Shown: positions 1 to 6,619 of the stretch, in pieces
Numbering within the stretch: position 1 is the first letter of the stretch
Layout: each line of letters opens with the position of its first letter
From: Vulcanimicrobiota bacterium
Lineage (GTDB): Bacteria; Vulcanimicrobiota; Vulcanimicrobiia; Vulcanimicrobiales; Vulcanimicrobiaceae
NCBI GenBank assembly: GCA_019237435.1
Contig: JAFAHB010000011.1
Span: forward strand, 1 to 7,028
Length of the DNA: 7,028 nucleotides
Reading direction: 5' to 3'
The notes under the pieces: generated by a model
Seen by the model: the letters and a program-made list of their open reading frames with translations, nothing else
Told to the model about the DNA's origin: nothing
Database searches by the model: none
Made by a program: the position numbers and the translations under genes

Positions 1-505
1 GCAGCGCGGCGTCATCCGTCTGCAGTCCCCGAACGATGTCGTCGCCGAGCCCACCCGCTCCGATGAAGGTCGCCAGCGTCGCGCTCGCGATCGTCTCTGT
101 AGCCGCGGTGCGCAGGCCCGCAAGCGAGACCGGCAGCGCGAGGGGCACCACGACGCGCGCGAAGCGCTGGAGCGGCGTCATGCCCATGCCGGCGGCGGCA
201 TCGAGCGCGGCCGCCGGTACGCCGCGAATCGCGACGTCGACGCTGATGACGATCGGAGGAATCGCGAGCAGCGCGAGCGCGACGACGGCGGGAGCCACGC
301 CGACGCCGAGCCACGGAAGCAGCAGCATCAGCACCGCGAGGCTGGGGAGCGTGCGGCCGACGCCGGCCAGCGCCAGCACGCCGCCGCGCAGCCCCGCCGA
401 CTCGGCCGCGAGGACGCCCAGCGGCAGCCCGGCGAGCAGCGCGAGGGCGAGCGCTGCGCTCGAGAGCGACAGATGCTGGGCGACGTGCGCCCACAGCTGG
501 GGCAT
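1..505 (-). CDS. Osmoprotectant-type ABC transporter permease (OpuBB/ProW family), partial
   Basis: This is an inner-membrane permease subunit of an ABC importer of the glycine betaine/carnitine/choline class. Translating the minus strand from ATG at 505-503 gives 168 residues open to the window edge; relatives are usually a little over 200 residues, so the C-terminus is missing. Hydrophobic segments lie at about residues 14-34, 43-63 and 68-89. The EAA-type loop that docks the ATPase is visible as ALDAAAGMGMTPLQRF (about 100-115), followed by VVVPLALP (118-125). The stretches GRTLPSLAVL (50-59) and TLATFIGAGGLGD (143-155) are typical of this family. No in-frame start lies upstream of the ATG, and no strong Shine-Dalgarno sequence is seen. 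It is transcribed away from ppk1 with a 42-bp gap. The substrate cannot be read from the permease alone; ergothioneine or other quaternary amines are also possible. The usual partners (ATPase, binding protein) would lie to the left. Confidence 0.88.
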   Translation of the reverse strand, partial: MPQLWAHVAQHLSLSSAALALALLAGLPLGVLAAESAGLRGGVLALAGVGRTLPSLAVLMLLLPWLGVGVAPAVVALALLAIPPIVISVDVAIRGVPAAALDAAAGMGMTPLQRFARVVVPLALPVSLAGLRTAATETIASATLATFIGAGGLGDDIVRGLQTDDAAL

Positions 506-526
506 GCCGCAAGTTTTTTGCCACTC

Positions 527-532
527 GGGAGG
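527..532 (+). promoter_or_regulatory. Probable ribosome binding site of ppk1 (GGGAGG)
   Basis: GGGAGG is the only purine-rich anti-16S match in front of polyphosphate kinase. It ends 15 bases before the GTG at 548, which is longer than the usual 5-10. It nevertheless supports the GTG at 548 over the ATG at 473, because 473 lies inside the divergent permease gene and adds 25 residues that polyphosphate kinases do not have. Confidence 0.45.
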
Positions 533-547
533 CGAAAACCCGGTGTA

Positions 548-2653
548 GTGATTACGGAACCGAAACCGGCGCAGGCAACGATCCCCGTCGTCGCGCTCGA
601 CGACCCGTCATACTACATCAGCCGCGAGTTGTCGTGGCTGGAGTTTAACGATCGCGTGCTCGAGGAGGCCCTCGATGCGCGCAATCCGCTGCTCGAGCGC
701 CTGAAGTTCGTGGCGATCTACGGGACGAACCTCGACGAGTTCTTCATGATTCGGGTCGCCGCGATCAAGCAGCAGATCGAGGCGCAGGTCGTGCGGCGCT
801 CGGAAGACGGCCGCACGCCCACCGAGCATCTCGAGGGGATCTCGCAGAGGCTGCGCGCGTCGCTGCCGCAACAGATGCGCGTGCTCAACGACGATCTGCT
901 GCCCGCGCTCGAGCGCGAGGGCTTTCGGTTGATGCGCGTGGGCGAGCTCGACGAGGAGACGCAGGCCGCGCTCGCGGCCACGTTCGACGAGACCGTCTTT
1001 CCGGTGCTAACGCCGCTTGCGGTCGACAGCGGGCATCCGTTCCCGTACATTTCGAACCTCTCGCTCTCGTTGGCGGTCGAGCTCGAGGAGTCGACGCGCG
1101 AGGGCGTGGAGCTGCACTTCGCGCGCGTCAAGATTCCTCCGACGCTGCAGCGCTTCGTTCCGGTCGAAGGCGGACCGGCCGGCGAGCGGCGCTTCGTGCT
1201 GCTCGAGGACCTGATCGCGCATCATCTCGACGTGCTCTTCCCCGGCATGCACGTGCGCGATTCGTACTTATTCCGCGTTACGCGCGACGCGGACCTCGAC
1301 TTGCAGGAAGACGAGGCCGACGATCTTCTGCGCGCGATCGAGTCGGAGCTTCGCCGGCGCCGTTTCGGAGAACCCGTGCGCCTGGAGATCGAGCGCGGCA
1401 TGCCGGAGTACATGCGCGACTTCTTGTGCAATTCGCTCGAGCTGGAGCCGGTCGACGTTTATGAAATCGAAGGGCTGATGGCGCTCAGCGATCTTTGGCA
1501 GATCGTCAACTTGCCGGGATACTCGCAGCTGCGCGACAAGCCGTTCCTTCCGGCGATTCCGAAGCGCCTCATCGGCGCGAGCGACGTCTTCGCGCAGATC
1601 CGCGAGGGCGACATCATGCTGCATCATCCGTACGAGTCGTTCGATCCGGTCATTCAATTCGTGCGCCAGGCCGCCGAGGACCCGAAAGTGCTCGCCATCA
1701 AGGCGACGCTCTATCGCACCTCGGGGAAGAACTCGCCGATCGTACGCGCGCTTCTTACCGCGGCCGAAAATGAAAAACAGGTCGCGGTCATCATCGAGCT
1801 CAAGGCGCGGTTCGACGAAGAGAACAATATCGAATGGGCGAAGCGGCTCGAGCGCGCCGGCGCTCACGTCGTCTACGGTTTCGCCAATCAGAAAGTGCAC
1901 GCCAAGACGCTGCTGGTCGTCCGCGAAGACGAAGACGGATTGCGTCGGTACATGCACTTCGGGACCGGCAACTACAACGAAAAGACCGCGCTACTCTATA
2001 CCGACTTGAGTCTGTTCACGTGCCGCACCGAGCTGGGGACGGATGACACGCAGCTCTTCAACGCTTTGACGGGCTTTTCGAAAGTGACGGATTACGAAGA
2101 TCTCTGGGTCGCGCCCGTCACGCTGCACCGCGAGCTCATCGCTTGCATCGACCGCGAGACCGAACACGCGCGGGCCGGGCGGCCCTGCGGCATCCGGGCG
2201 AAGATCAACGCGCTGACGGAAAGCGAAGTCGTTCGCGCGCTCTATCGGGCCTCGCAGGCCGGCGTTCCGATCGACCTGCTGGTGCGCGGAATGTGCGTGC
2301 TGCGTCCCGGCGTCGCGGGCGCGAGCGAGAACATTCGCGTGCGCAGCATCGTGGGGCGCTTCCTCGAGCACTCCCGCATCTACATGTTCGAGAACGGCGG
2401 CGAGCGGGAAGCCTACATTGCCAGCGCCGATTGGATGGGACGCAATCTCGACCGCCGCGTCGAGCTCGCCGTGCCGGTGCTCGATCCGGTGATGGCCGAA
2501 ACGCTCTCGACGCACGTGCTCACCGTGCTGCTCGCGGATAACGTCAAGAGCCGGGAGCTGCAAGAAGACGGAAGCTATCGCCGGCTGGCGGCGGGGGCGG
2601 CTGAGATGCCGATCGACGCGCAGCGCGTCTTCCTGACCCAAGCGCAAGCTTGA
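548..2653 (+). CDS. ppk1: Polyphosphate kinase 1 (EC 2.7.4.1)
   Basis: The enzyme reversibly transfers the terminal phosphate of ATP onto long-chain polyphosphate through a phosphohistidine. With the GTG start the protein is 701 residues, normal for the family (E. coli about 688). The order is N domain (about 18-125, with YISRELSWLEFN at 23-34 and N61 in NLDEFF, matching the ATP-contacting Asn45 of E. coli), head domain (about 126-335), C1 (about 336-515) and C2 (about 516-690). Catalytic residues are intact: H451 in KVHAK, the autophosphorylated histidine (E. coli His435); H470 in MHFGTGNYNEKT (His454); H608 in LEHSRIY (His592); and R390 and R421 (Arg375 and Arg405). The 19- and 138-residue spacings between the three histidines are the same as in E. 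coli. The TGA stop is followed by no convincing terminator, so read-through into the receptor gene is possible. No exopolyphosphatase or pho regulator is in view. Confidence 0.98.
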   Translation: MITEPKPAQATIPVVALDDPSYYISRELSWLEFNDRVLEEALDARNPLLERLKFVAIYGTNLDEFFMIRVAAIKQQIEAQVVRRSEDGRTPTEHLEGISQRLRASLPQQMRVLNDDLLPALEREGFRLMRVGELDEETQAALAATFDETVFPVLTPLAVDSGHPFPYISNLSLSLAVELEESTREGVELHFARVKIPPTLQRFVPVEGGPAGERRFVLLEDLIAHHLDVLFPGMHVRDSYLFRVTRDADLDLQEDEADDLLRAIESELRRRRFGEPVRLEIERGMPEYMRDFLCNSLELEPVDVYEIEGLMALSDLWQIVNLPGYSQLRDKPFLPAIPKRLIGASDVFAQIREGDIMLHHPYESFDPVIQFVRQAAEDPKVLAIKATLYRTSGKNSPIVRALLTAAENEKQVAVIIELKARFDEENNIEWAKRLERAGAHVVYGFANQKVHAKTLLVVREDEDGLRRYMHFGTGNYNEKTALLYTDLSLFTCRTELGTDDTQLFNALTGFSKVTDYEDLWVAPVTLHRELIACIDRETEHARAGRPCGIRAKINALTESEVVRALYRASQAGVPIDLLVRGMCVLRPGVAGASENIRVRSIVGRFLEHSRIYMFENGGEREAYIASADWMGRNLDRRVELAVPVLDPVMAETLSTHVLTVLLADNVKSRELQEDGSYRRLAAGAAEMPIDAQRVFLTQAQA

Positions 2654-2678
2654 CGCTCGGTTAAGAGTAGCGTAAAGA
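2650..2678 (+). promoter_or_regulatory. Candidate sigma70-type promoter of the receptor gene
   Basis: TTGACG at 2650-2655 matches the -35 consensus at 5 of 6 positions. After exactly 17 bases comes TAAAGA at 2673-2678, a weak -10 (3 of 6). The -35 overlaps the ppk1 stop codon. Transcription would start near 2685, leaving a leader of about 25 bases before the receptor. The spacing is good but the -10 is poor, and housekeeping promoter consensus in this lineage is not known to me. Confidence 0.4.
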
Positions 2679-2689
2679 CACCTTAACGC
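2660..2689. repeat. Inverted repeat in the ppk1-receptor gap, possible operator
   Basis: GTTAAG (2660-2665) and CTTAAC (2682-2687) are perfect inverted copies with 16 bases between them. Nested inside, GCGTAAAG (2670-2677) and CTTAACGC (2682-2689) pair at 7 of 8 positions around ACAC. TAGCGT also occurs twice as a direct repeat (2668-2673 and 2699-2704). The block straddles the candidate -10, where a repressor or activator would sit. The hairpin has no T-tract, so it is not a standard intrinsic terminator. Confidence 0.4.
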
Positions 2690-2704
2690 TGCGTTGCGTA
2701 GCGT

Positions 2705-2709
2705 GGAGG
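2705..2709 (+). promoter_or_regulatory. Ribosome binding site of the receptor (GGAGG), start ambiguous
   Basis: GGAGG ends only 1 base before the GTG at 2711 but 10 bases before an in-frame TTG at 2720. Spacing favours the TTG. The signal peptide favours the GTG, which adds the Arg at residue 3, the only positive charge of the n-region. TAG at 2699-2701 closes the frame upstream. Confidence 0.5.
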
Positions 2710-2710
2710 C

Positions 2711-5548
2711 GTGGCACGCTTGGCGACGTTGGTCGGCATGATGCTCGCTTTCGCATCGGGAGCATGCGCCGGCGCCATCGCGCAAGCGCCCGCCACGGGC
2801 AGCCTCGCCGGGAGCGTGACAGATGCGAGCGGGAATGCCGTCGCCGGCGCAGCGGTCATCGTAACCGGTTCGAAGACTTATACCGCCGTGACCGATTCGC
2901 ACGGCACGTTTTCGATTGACGCGGTCCCGCCCGGCACGTACGGAATCCGCGTCTCTAAAGGCGGCTACCAACCCGCGTCTGAAAGCGGCCTCGTTGTAGC
3001 GCCCGGAGGCCCTACGCCGGTTGCCATTTCGCTGCTGCCGGTCACGCTCCAAACCATCGCCTACGTGAAGAGCGCGGGCGGCGGTCCGCACTTCAACACC
3101 ACGCCGGCGGCCGTGAACGTCGTAACCTCGCAAGCCTTTGAAAATCAAGCGCAGACGCAAGTGACGCAGGTCCTCAACCAGGTTCCCGGCGTGCAGATCT
3201 CGTTTCCGGGTGGCTCGGCGAACGGTGCCGCACCGGGCTCGGTGAGCGTTCCAACGATTCGCGGAGCGGCGTCGTACGAGACGGCGTCGCTGATCGACGG
3301 CCATCCGCTGGCGGTGGCGAGTTACGGCGACTACATCACGAGCTACTTGAGCAGCTTCATGTTCGGCACCGTCGAGGTCGTCAAGGGTCCGGGGTCGGAT
3401 GCGCTCGAGGTCAACAACGCGATCAACGGTACGATTAACTTTCGCACGAAGGATCCGACCGCGCAGCCCGTGCCCGACTACGAGGTGGGTTTTACGACCA
3501 ACGGCGGCAGCTACGCAAACCTCGGCCTTACCGACAGCGCGCTCGACGGCCGTCTCGGATACGTCTTCGACGTCGCAGTTATCGACGAGCCGTCGGCGCT
3601 TAACGGCAAACGGTTCCTGATCGATCCGTCGAACGGCTATCTTCCCACCGGTAAGCAGCTTTCGGGCACTGCGACCTATACCAACGTCGGCAACACCGCG
3701 AGCAACATTCAGACGGGCTACTCGCTGGTGGCCTGCTGTTACACGCTCTACGGCGACTTCAACAACGTTTCGGAGCTCCTCAAGCTGCGCTATCGGATCT
3801 CTCCATCCGTCGTCGCGACGGTGAGCTACCTCGACGGTCAAACGTTCACCGATCAAAACGACAACGTCGGCAATCTTACGCAGAATTCGCAGTTCTTGCC
3901 GGGCAGCGGTTATTCGGGATCGCTTCGTCCGGGCGCGCAGCAGATCATGTACCTGTACCCAGGCTCGGGAAACAACCTTGTCAATAACGAGCCGATCTTC
4001 CAGGCGGAAGTGAGCTCGGCGCTGGGCAACGATACGATTCTCGCGCGATATTATCACGCCACCCTTTACCGGGAAACCCAGCAAGGAACGACGCCCGAGG
4101 ACCTCAATCCGTTGGACCTGACGCTCTACGGGTCGTCGTCGGGAATCGCCAAGCCGTTCGACGGCGTCACGACGCCGGTCGCATTTCAGGACTACTTCAA
4201 CGAAAGCGAACTCGATAAGCTGGGCGGCTGGTCGTTCGAATACAACCATCCATTCGGCGAGAACACGATCAGCTTCAGCATCGATCAGAACACCACGCAG
4301 GCGACGTCGTACGAGATCTATCCGACGTTCACGTCGGTCACCGTCCCGCAGGGGTCGTCGCAGCTCTTCACGACGCTGCAGCTGCACGCGAACCTTCAGC
4401 TCGCGCCGACGGTGACCGCGATGCTGGCGGATTATCAGAACGTCTATCGCAGCACCTATGCGACGACTTGCCCGTATTCAGGCAGTTTCTCGAACTGCGC
4501 GATCGACGGCAGCGGCGTTACGTTCGCAACGACGACCACCGCTCACAACGATCCCCGCTTTGGGTTCGTTTGGCAGCCGCATTCGAATCTGGCGGTACGA
4601 TTTGCCGGGGGCAGCGCGATCGCGCCTCCGTATCTAGACCTTCTCAGCCAGCCCACGGCACCATTCGCCAGCTACAACTCCCAGACGAAACAGGCGACGC
4701 TCGTCAAGAACAGCGGTCAGCTTCTGCCCGAGACCGCCTTCGGTTACGATCTCGGTGCGGATTATCGCTTCAAGGACTCCTGGACGGTCCTCTCGGGCGA
4801 CGTGTATGAAAATAACCTGTTCAACCATTATTTCGGCGAATCGCAATACAGTGGACTGACCTGCGGCCAAGTCAGCTATCCGTGCATCGGATACGGCAGC
4901 TCGAAGGCGCCGCCGGGCACGCCGATCTTTTACACGCTCAACACGAACATCAGCAACTTCCGTTTCCAGGGCATCGAGATGCAGCTGCAGCGCATTCCGC
5001 CGGTCGGGTGGGGATTTACGCTCGCCGGAGCACTGCAGCGCGGATACGTCTACAACCTGCCGGCCTACTTTTATTGCAGCAACCCTGGGCCGCACTGCCA
5101 GTACAATCAAAACCTCAACATCATCGCGAATCAGAATCTCAACGGCGAGGGCGTCGGAGGCGTCTCGTACGCGCCGTACTTCGGCTTCGACAGCACCATC
5201 GGCTCGCTCAACACGCGCATTCCGTACGCGCAAGGCAATGTCGCCGTTTCGTACACTTTCCACAATCACGCGTTCCTGATGCTGGGAACGACGTACTACG
5301 GCAACAACAACTCACTCAACGAACCGCCGTTCGGCTACGGCTATTTCACCGCGCGCTATCCGTTTACGCCGAGCCTCTCGCTGCAGATCTCCGGCAATAA
5401 CATCTGGAACGCGTGGCCCGGCGTGCTGCCGGTCTATGGATCCGGCGTCGCGATTCCGCTGGCGAATAACTGGACCGCCGCAACGCAGGGCAACGTGCTC
5501 GGTCCCGCGACCTGGACGCTCGTTCTGAGCAAGGGCTTCGCGCCCTAA
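2711..5548 (+). CDS. TonB-dependent outer-membrane receptor with carboxypeptidase-regulatory-like domain
   Basis: This is a gated outer-membrane barrel of 945 residues that would import a scarce ligand using TonB/ExbBD energy. A signal peptide covers about residues 1-22 or 1-26 (hydrophobic core LVGMMLAFASGACAGA). Residues 31-110 form a CarboxypepD_reg/CNA-B-like beta-sandwich, with GSVTDASGNAVAGAAVIV and GTFSIDAVPPGTYGIRVSKGGY as typical strands. LQTIAYVKSA (113-122) sits where the TonB box or linker is expected. The plug spans about 128-250; VEVVKGPGSDALEVNNAING (221-240) and the following NFRTKDP correspond to the canonical plug end. The rest is barrel with aromatic- and Asn-rich loops. 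All eight cysteines of the mature protein fall in close pairs: 342/343, 587/596, 718/725 and 789/796. The ligand (siderophore, vitamin, sugar, metal) cannot be told. It lies 57 bp after ppk1 and converges on the EVE gene, overlapping it by 4 bp. The start could instead be TTG at 2720. Confidence 0.93.
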   Translation: MARLATLVGMMLAFASGACAGAIAQAPATGSLAGSVTDASGNAVAGAAVIVTGSKTYTAVTDSHGTFSIDAVPPGTYGIRVSKGGYQPASESGLVVAPGGPTPVAISLLPVTLQTIAYVKSAGGGPHFNTTPAAVNVVTSQAFENQAQTQVTQVLNQVPGVQISFPGGSANGAAPGSVSVPTIRGAASYETASLIDGHPLAVASYGDYITSYLSSFMFGTVEVVKGPGSDALEVNNAINGTINFRTKDPTAQPVPDYEVGFTTNGGSYANLGLTDSALDGRLGYVFDVAVIDEPSALNGKRFLIDPSNGYLPTGKQLSGTATYTNVGNTASNIQTGYSLVACCYTLYGDFNNVSELLKLRYRISPSVVATVSYLDGQTFTDQNDNVGNLTQNSQFLPGSGYSGSLRPGAQQIMYLYPGSGNNLVNNEPIFQAEVSSALGNDTILARYYHATLYRETQQGTTPEDLNPLDLTLYGSSSGIAKPFDGVTTPVAFQDYFNESELDKLGGWSFEYNHPFGENTISFSIDQNTTQATSYEIYPTFTSVTVPQGSSQLFTTLQLHANLQLAPTVTAMLADYQNVYRSTYATTCPYSGSFSNCAIDGSGVTFATTTTAHNDPRFGFVWQPHSNLAVRFAGGSAIAPPYLDLLSQPTAPFASYNSQTKQATLVKNSGQLLPETAFGYDLGADYRFKDSWTVLSGDVYENNLFNHYFGESQYSGLTCGQVSYPCIGYGSSKAPPGTPIFYTLNTNISNFRFQGIEMQLQRIPPVGWGFTLAGALQRGYVYNLPAYFYCSNPGPHCQYNQNLNIIANQNLNGEGVGGVSYAPYFGFDSTIGSLNTRIPYAQGNVAVSYTFHNHAFLMLGTTYYGNNNSLNEPPFGYGYFTARYPFTPSLSLQISGNNIWNAWPGVLPVYGSGVAIPLANNWTAATQGNVLGPATWTLVLSKGFAP

Positions 5549-6006
5549 GCCGCTCGCGAAAGTTCGAGCACGATCTTCCATTCGTGCGGCATCACCGGCT
5601 GCACCGAAAGACGCTGCCCGCGCCGAAGGAGCGCCATGCCGACGAGGCGCGGCTCGGCGCGCATCCGCGCGAGCGTGACCGGATGCTCGAGCGCTTCGAC
5701 GTACGCGACGTCGACCATGAACCAGATCGGCTTCCCCTGCTTCGCTCGTCCGTCGAAGTACTCACCGGAGCGGTCGAACTGCGTGAAATCGGGATAGGCC
5801 TCGCGAACCACTTTGCAGATTCCGACTGCGGCGGGTTCGGCAACGCTCGAGTGATAGAAGAGCGCAAGGTCGCCCAACCGCATCTCCATCATATTGTTGC
5901 GGGCTTGGAAGTTGCGCACGCCGGTCCACGGCGTCGTCTCGTCCGCGCGGAGCTGTTCGAATGAATAGGCGCTCGGCTCGGTCTTGAGCAGCCAATAGCG
6001 CAGCAT
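5545..6006 (-). CDS. EVE domain-containing protein
   Basis: This single-domain protein of 153 residues has the usual size for stand-alone bacterial EVE proteins (PUA-like fold, related to human THYN1). EVE domains have a pocket that in studied cases recognises modified bases in nucleic acid; the role of the bacterial stand-alone forms is mostly unknown. Visible signature: YWLLKTEPSAYSFEQL (4-19), then WTGVRNFQARNNMMEM (27-42), LGDLALFYHSS (44-54), AVGICKVVREAYPD, WFMVDVAYVEAL and a C-terminal PVMPHEWKIVLEL. The ATG at 6006 is preceded on the minus strand by AAGG (6017-6014) with a spacing of 7. The TAG stop overlaps the receptor's TAA. It is divergent from the cupin across 70 bp (6007-6076), in which I see no clear promoter. 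No restriction-modification or defence gene is adjacent, so a housekeeping role is as likely as a defence role. Confidence 0.95.
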   Translation of the reverse strand: MLRYWLLKTEPSAYSFEQLRADETTPWTGVRNFQARNNMMEMRLGDLALFYHSSVAEPAAVGICKVVREAYPDFTQFDRSGEYFDGRAKQGKPIWFMVDVAYVEALEHPVTLARMRAEPRLVGMALLRRGQRLSVQPVMPHEWKIVLELSRAA

Positions 6007-6076
6007 GCGCGCGCCTTAGAATCGGCGCCGGCCCAATCCTGGCAGCGCCGCGGCGAGTGTGCTATCGTGAGGCGGC

Positions 6077-6565
6077 ATGCGAGACCAAGTGATTCGAGCG
6101 ACGGCGAGCGGATGGGAAGGCGTCGAGCCCGCGGGTTACGCGCCCGACGCGCCGGGAACCGGCGTTGCGCGCCATACGATCGTGGGAAACCGGAAGAGCG
6201 ATCCTAGCGAACCCGGGCCGCGGATGGAGCTGCGCTACTTCGAAGTTCAGCCCGGCGCGGCATCGCGGCTCGAAAAGCACGAGCACGAGCACTACGTCAT
6301 CGTGCGCAGCGGCGTAGGATATGCCGTTATCGGCGAGACGGCGACCGAGATCGGGCCGAACGACGTGATCTACGTCGGCCCGCTTGAGCTGCACCAGTTC
6401 GTCAATCGCGGGAAGGAGCCGTTCGGCTTCTACTGCTTCGTCGATGCCTGTCGCGATTTTTCACAAGCGCCGACGCCCACAGACCTCGAGCGGCTCGAAG
6501 CGTCGCCGGCGGGCGCGGTCGCAAAACCGCATGCGGTCCCCCCGGCGAGATCGCCGGCGGTGTAG
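6077..6565 (+). CDS. Small single-domain cupin protein
   Basis: This 162-residue protein is probably cytosolic, as no signal peptide is seen. It carries one cupin_2 barrel. Motif 1 is PGAASRLEKHEHEHYVIV (59-76), with H68, H70 and H72 as candidate metal ligands. Motif 2 is GPNDVIYVGPLELHQFVN (93-110), with H106 as a ligand and N110 at the usual Asn position. The conserved end FGFYCFVDACRD (116-127) resembles a widespread uncharacterised cupin family. The last 30 or so residues are an Ala/Pro-rich tail and look disordered. Cupins cover many metal-dependent enzymes as well as sugar- or ligand-binding proteins, so the reaction cannot be assigned. The ATG at 6077 has GAGG at 6069-6072 with a short spacing of 4. 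It is divergent from the EVE gene and 46 bp upstream of the haem protein gene in the same direction, but the operator-like sites between them suggest the latter is controlled separately. Confidence 0.9.
   Translation: MRDQVIRATASGWEGVEPAGYAPDAPGTGVARHTIVGNRKSDPSEPGPRMELRYFEVQPGAASRLEKHEHEHYVIVRSGVGYAVIGETATEIGPNDVIYVGPLELHQFVNRGKEPFGFYCFVDACRDFSQAPTPTDLERLEASPAGAVAKPHAVPPARSPAV
6542..6557. repeat. GC-rich hairpin at the 3' end of the cupin gene
   Basis: CCGGCG (6542-6547) and CGCCGG (6552-6557) form a 6-bp GC stem around AGAT inside the last codons of the cupin gene. It is followed by no T-run, so it is at most a weak attenuator of read-through into the next gene. In DNA this rich in CG it could also be chance. 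Confidence 0.35.
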
Positions 6566-6572
6566 CCCCCGA

Positions 6573-6579
6573 TAGGAGG
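6573..6579 (+). promoter_or_regulatory. Strong Shine-Dalgarno match (TAGGAGG) of uncertain target
   Basis: TAGGAGG is the best anti-16S match in the window, yet it lies 32 bases before the ATG of the haem protein gene at 6612, too far for normal use. It is 9 bases before a TTG at 6589, whose frame (to 6774) overlaps the haem protein gene out of frame and encodes an Arg/Ser-rich, unconvincing peptide. A hairpin at 6583-6596 would shorten the path to the ATG, but only to about 18 bases. Confidence 0.4.
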
Positions 6580-6582
6580 CTC

Positions 6583-6596
6583 TTAGGCTTGCCTAA
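6583..6596. promoter_or_regulatory. DtxR-family-like operator, upstream copy
   Basis: TTAGGC-TT-GCCTAA is a perfect 6-bp inverted repeat with a two-base centre. Allowing one mismatch it extends to 6580-6599. The arms fit TTAGG-N4-CCTAA, the arrangement inside the DtxR/IdeR consensus TTAGGTTAGSCTAACCTAA. In GC-rich DNA this AT-flanked palindrome stands out. Which metal or repressor it serves is inference. Confidence 0.55.
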
Positions 6597-6605
6597 AAGA
6601 CTTTG

Positions 6606-6619
6606 TTCGGCATGCCTAA
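6606..6619. promoter_or_regulatory. DtxR-family-like operator, copy over the start codon
   Basis: TTCGGC-AT-GCCTAA is the same palindrome with one arm mismatch (C for A at 6608). Its central AT is the first two bases of the ATG at 6612. Its centre is 23 bp from that of the upstream copy, about two helical turns, so two dimers could bind on nearly the same face of the DNA. Confidence 0.45.

Noticed and set aside
12..524. Minus-strand 170-codon frame at the left edge
   Set aside because: It is an out-of-frame shadow of the permease on the same strand, Arg/Ala-rich, without membrane segments.
473..547. Upstream ATG extension of ppk1
   Set aside because: It would overlap the divergent permease by 33 bp and add 25 residues not found in polyphosphate kinases; the GTG at 548 gives the normal N-terminus.
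36..548. Plus-strand 170-codon frame at the left edge
   Set aside because: It lies antisense to a clear ABC permease and has a low-complexity Ser/Ala/Arg composition.
1991..4387. A 798-codon open frame on the minus strand spanning the end of ppk1 and much of the receptor
   Set aside because: Its codons are in exact register with the sense codons of both genes, so it stays open simply because TTA, CTA and TCA are rare in this GC-rich coding style. The product is Arg-rich with no recognisable domain, and both sense genes are certain.
4634..5269. Minus-strand 211-codon frame inside the receptor
   Set aside because: It is again in register with the sense codons, and is explained by avoidance of TTA, CTA and TCA.
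5552..5569. GCTCG...CGAGC inverted repeat just after the receptor stop, considered as a terminator
   Set aside because: The stem is only 5 bp with an 8-base loop and no T-tract on either strand, and it lies inside the EVE coding sequence.
6060..6068. TGCTATCGT, resembling an extended -10, just before the cupin
   Set aside because: It would start transcription at the ATG and overlaps the likely ribosome binding site; no -35 is evident.
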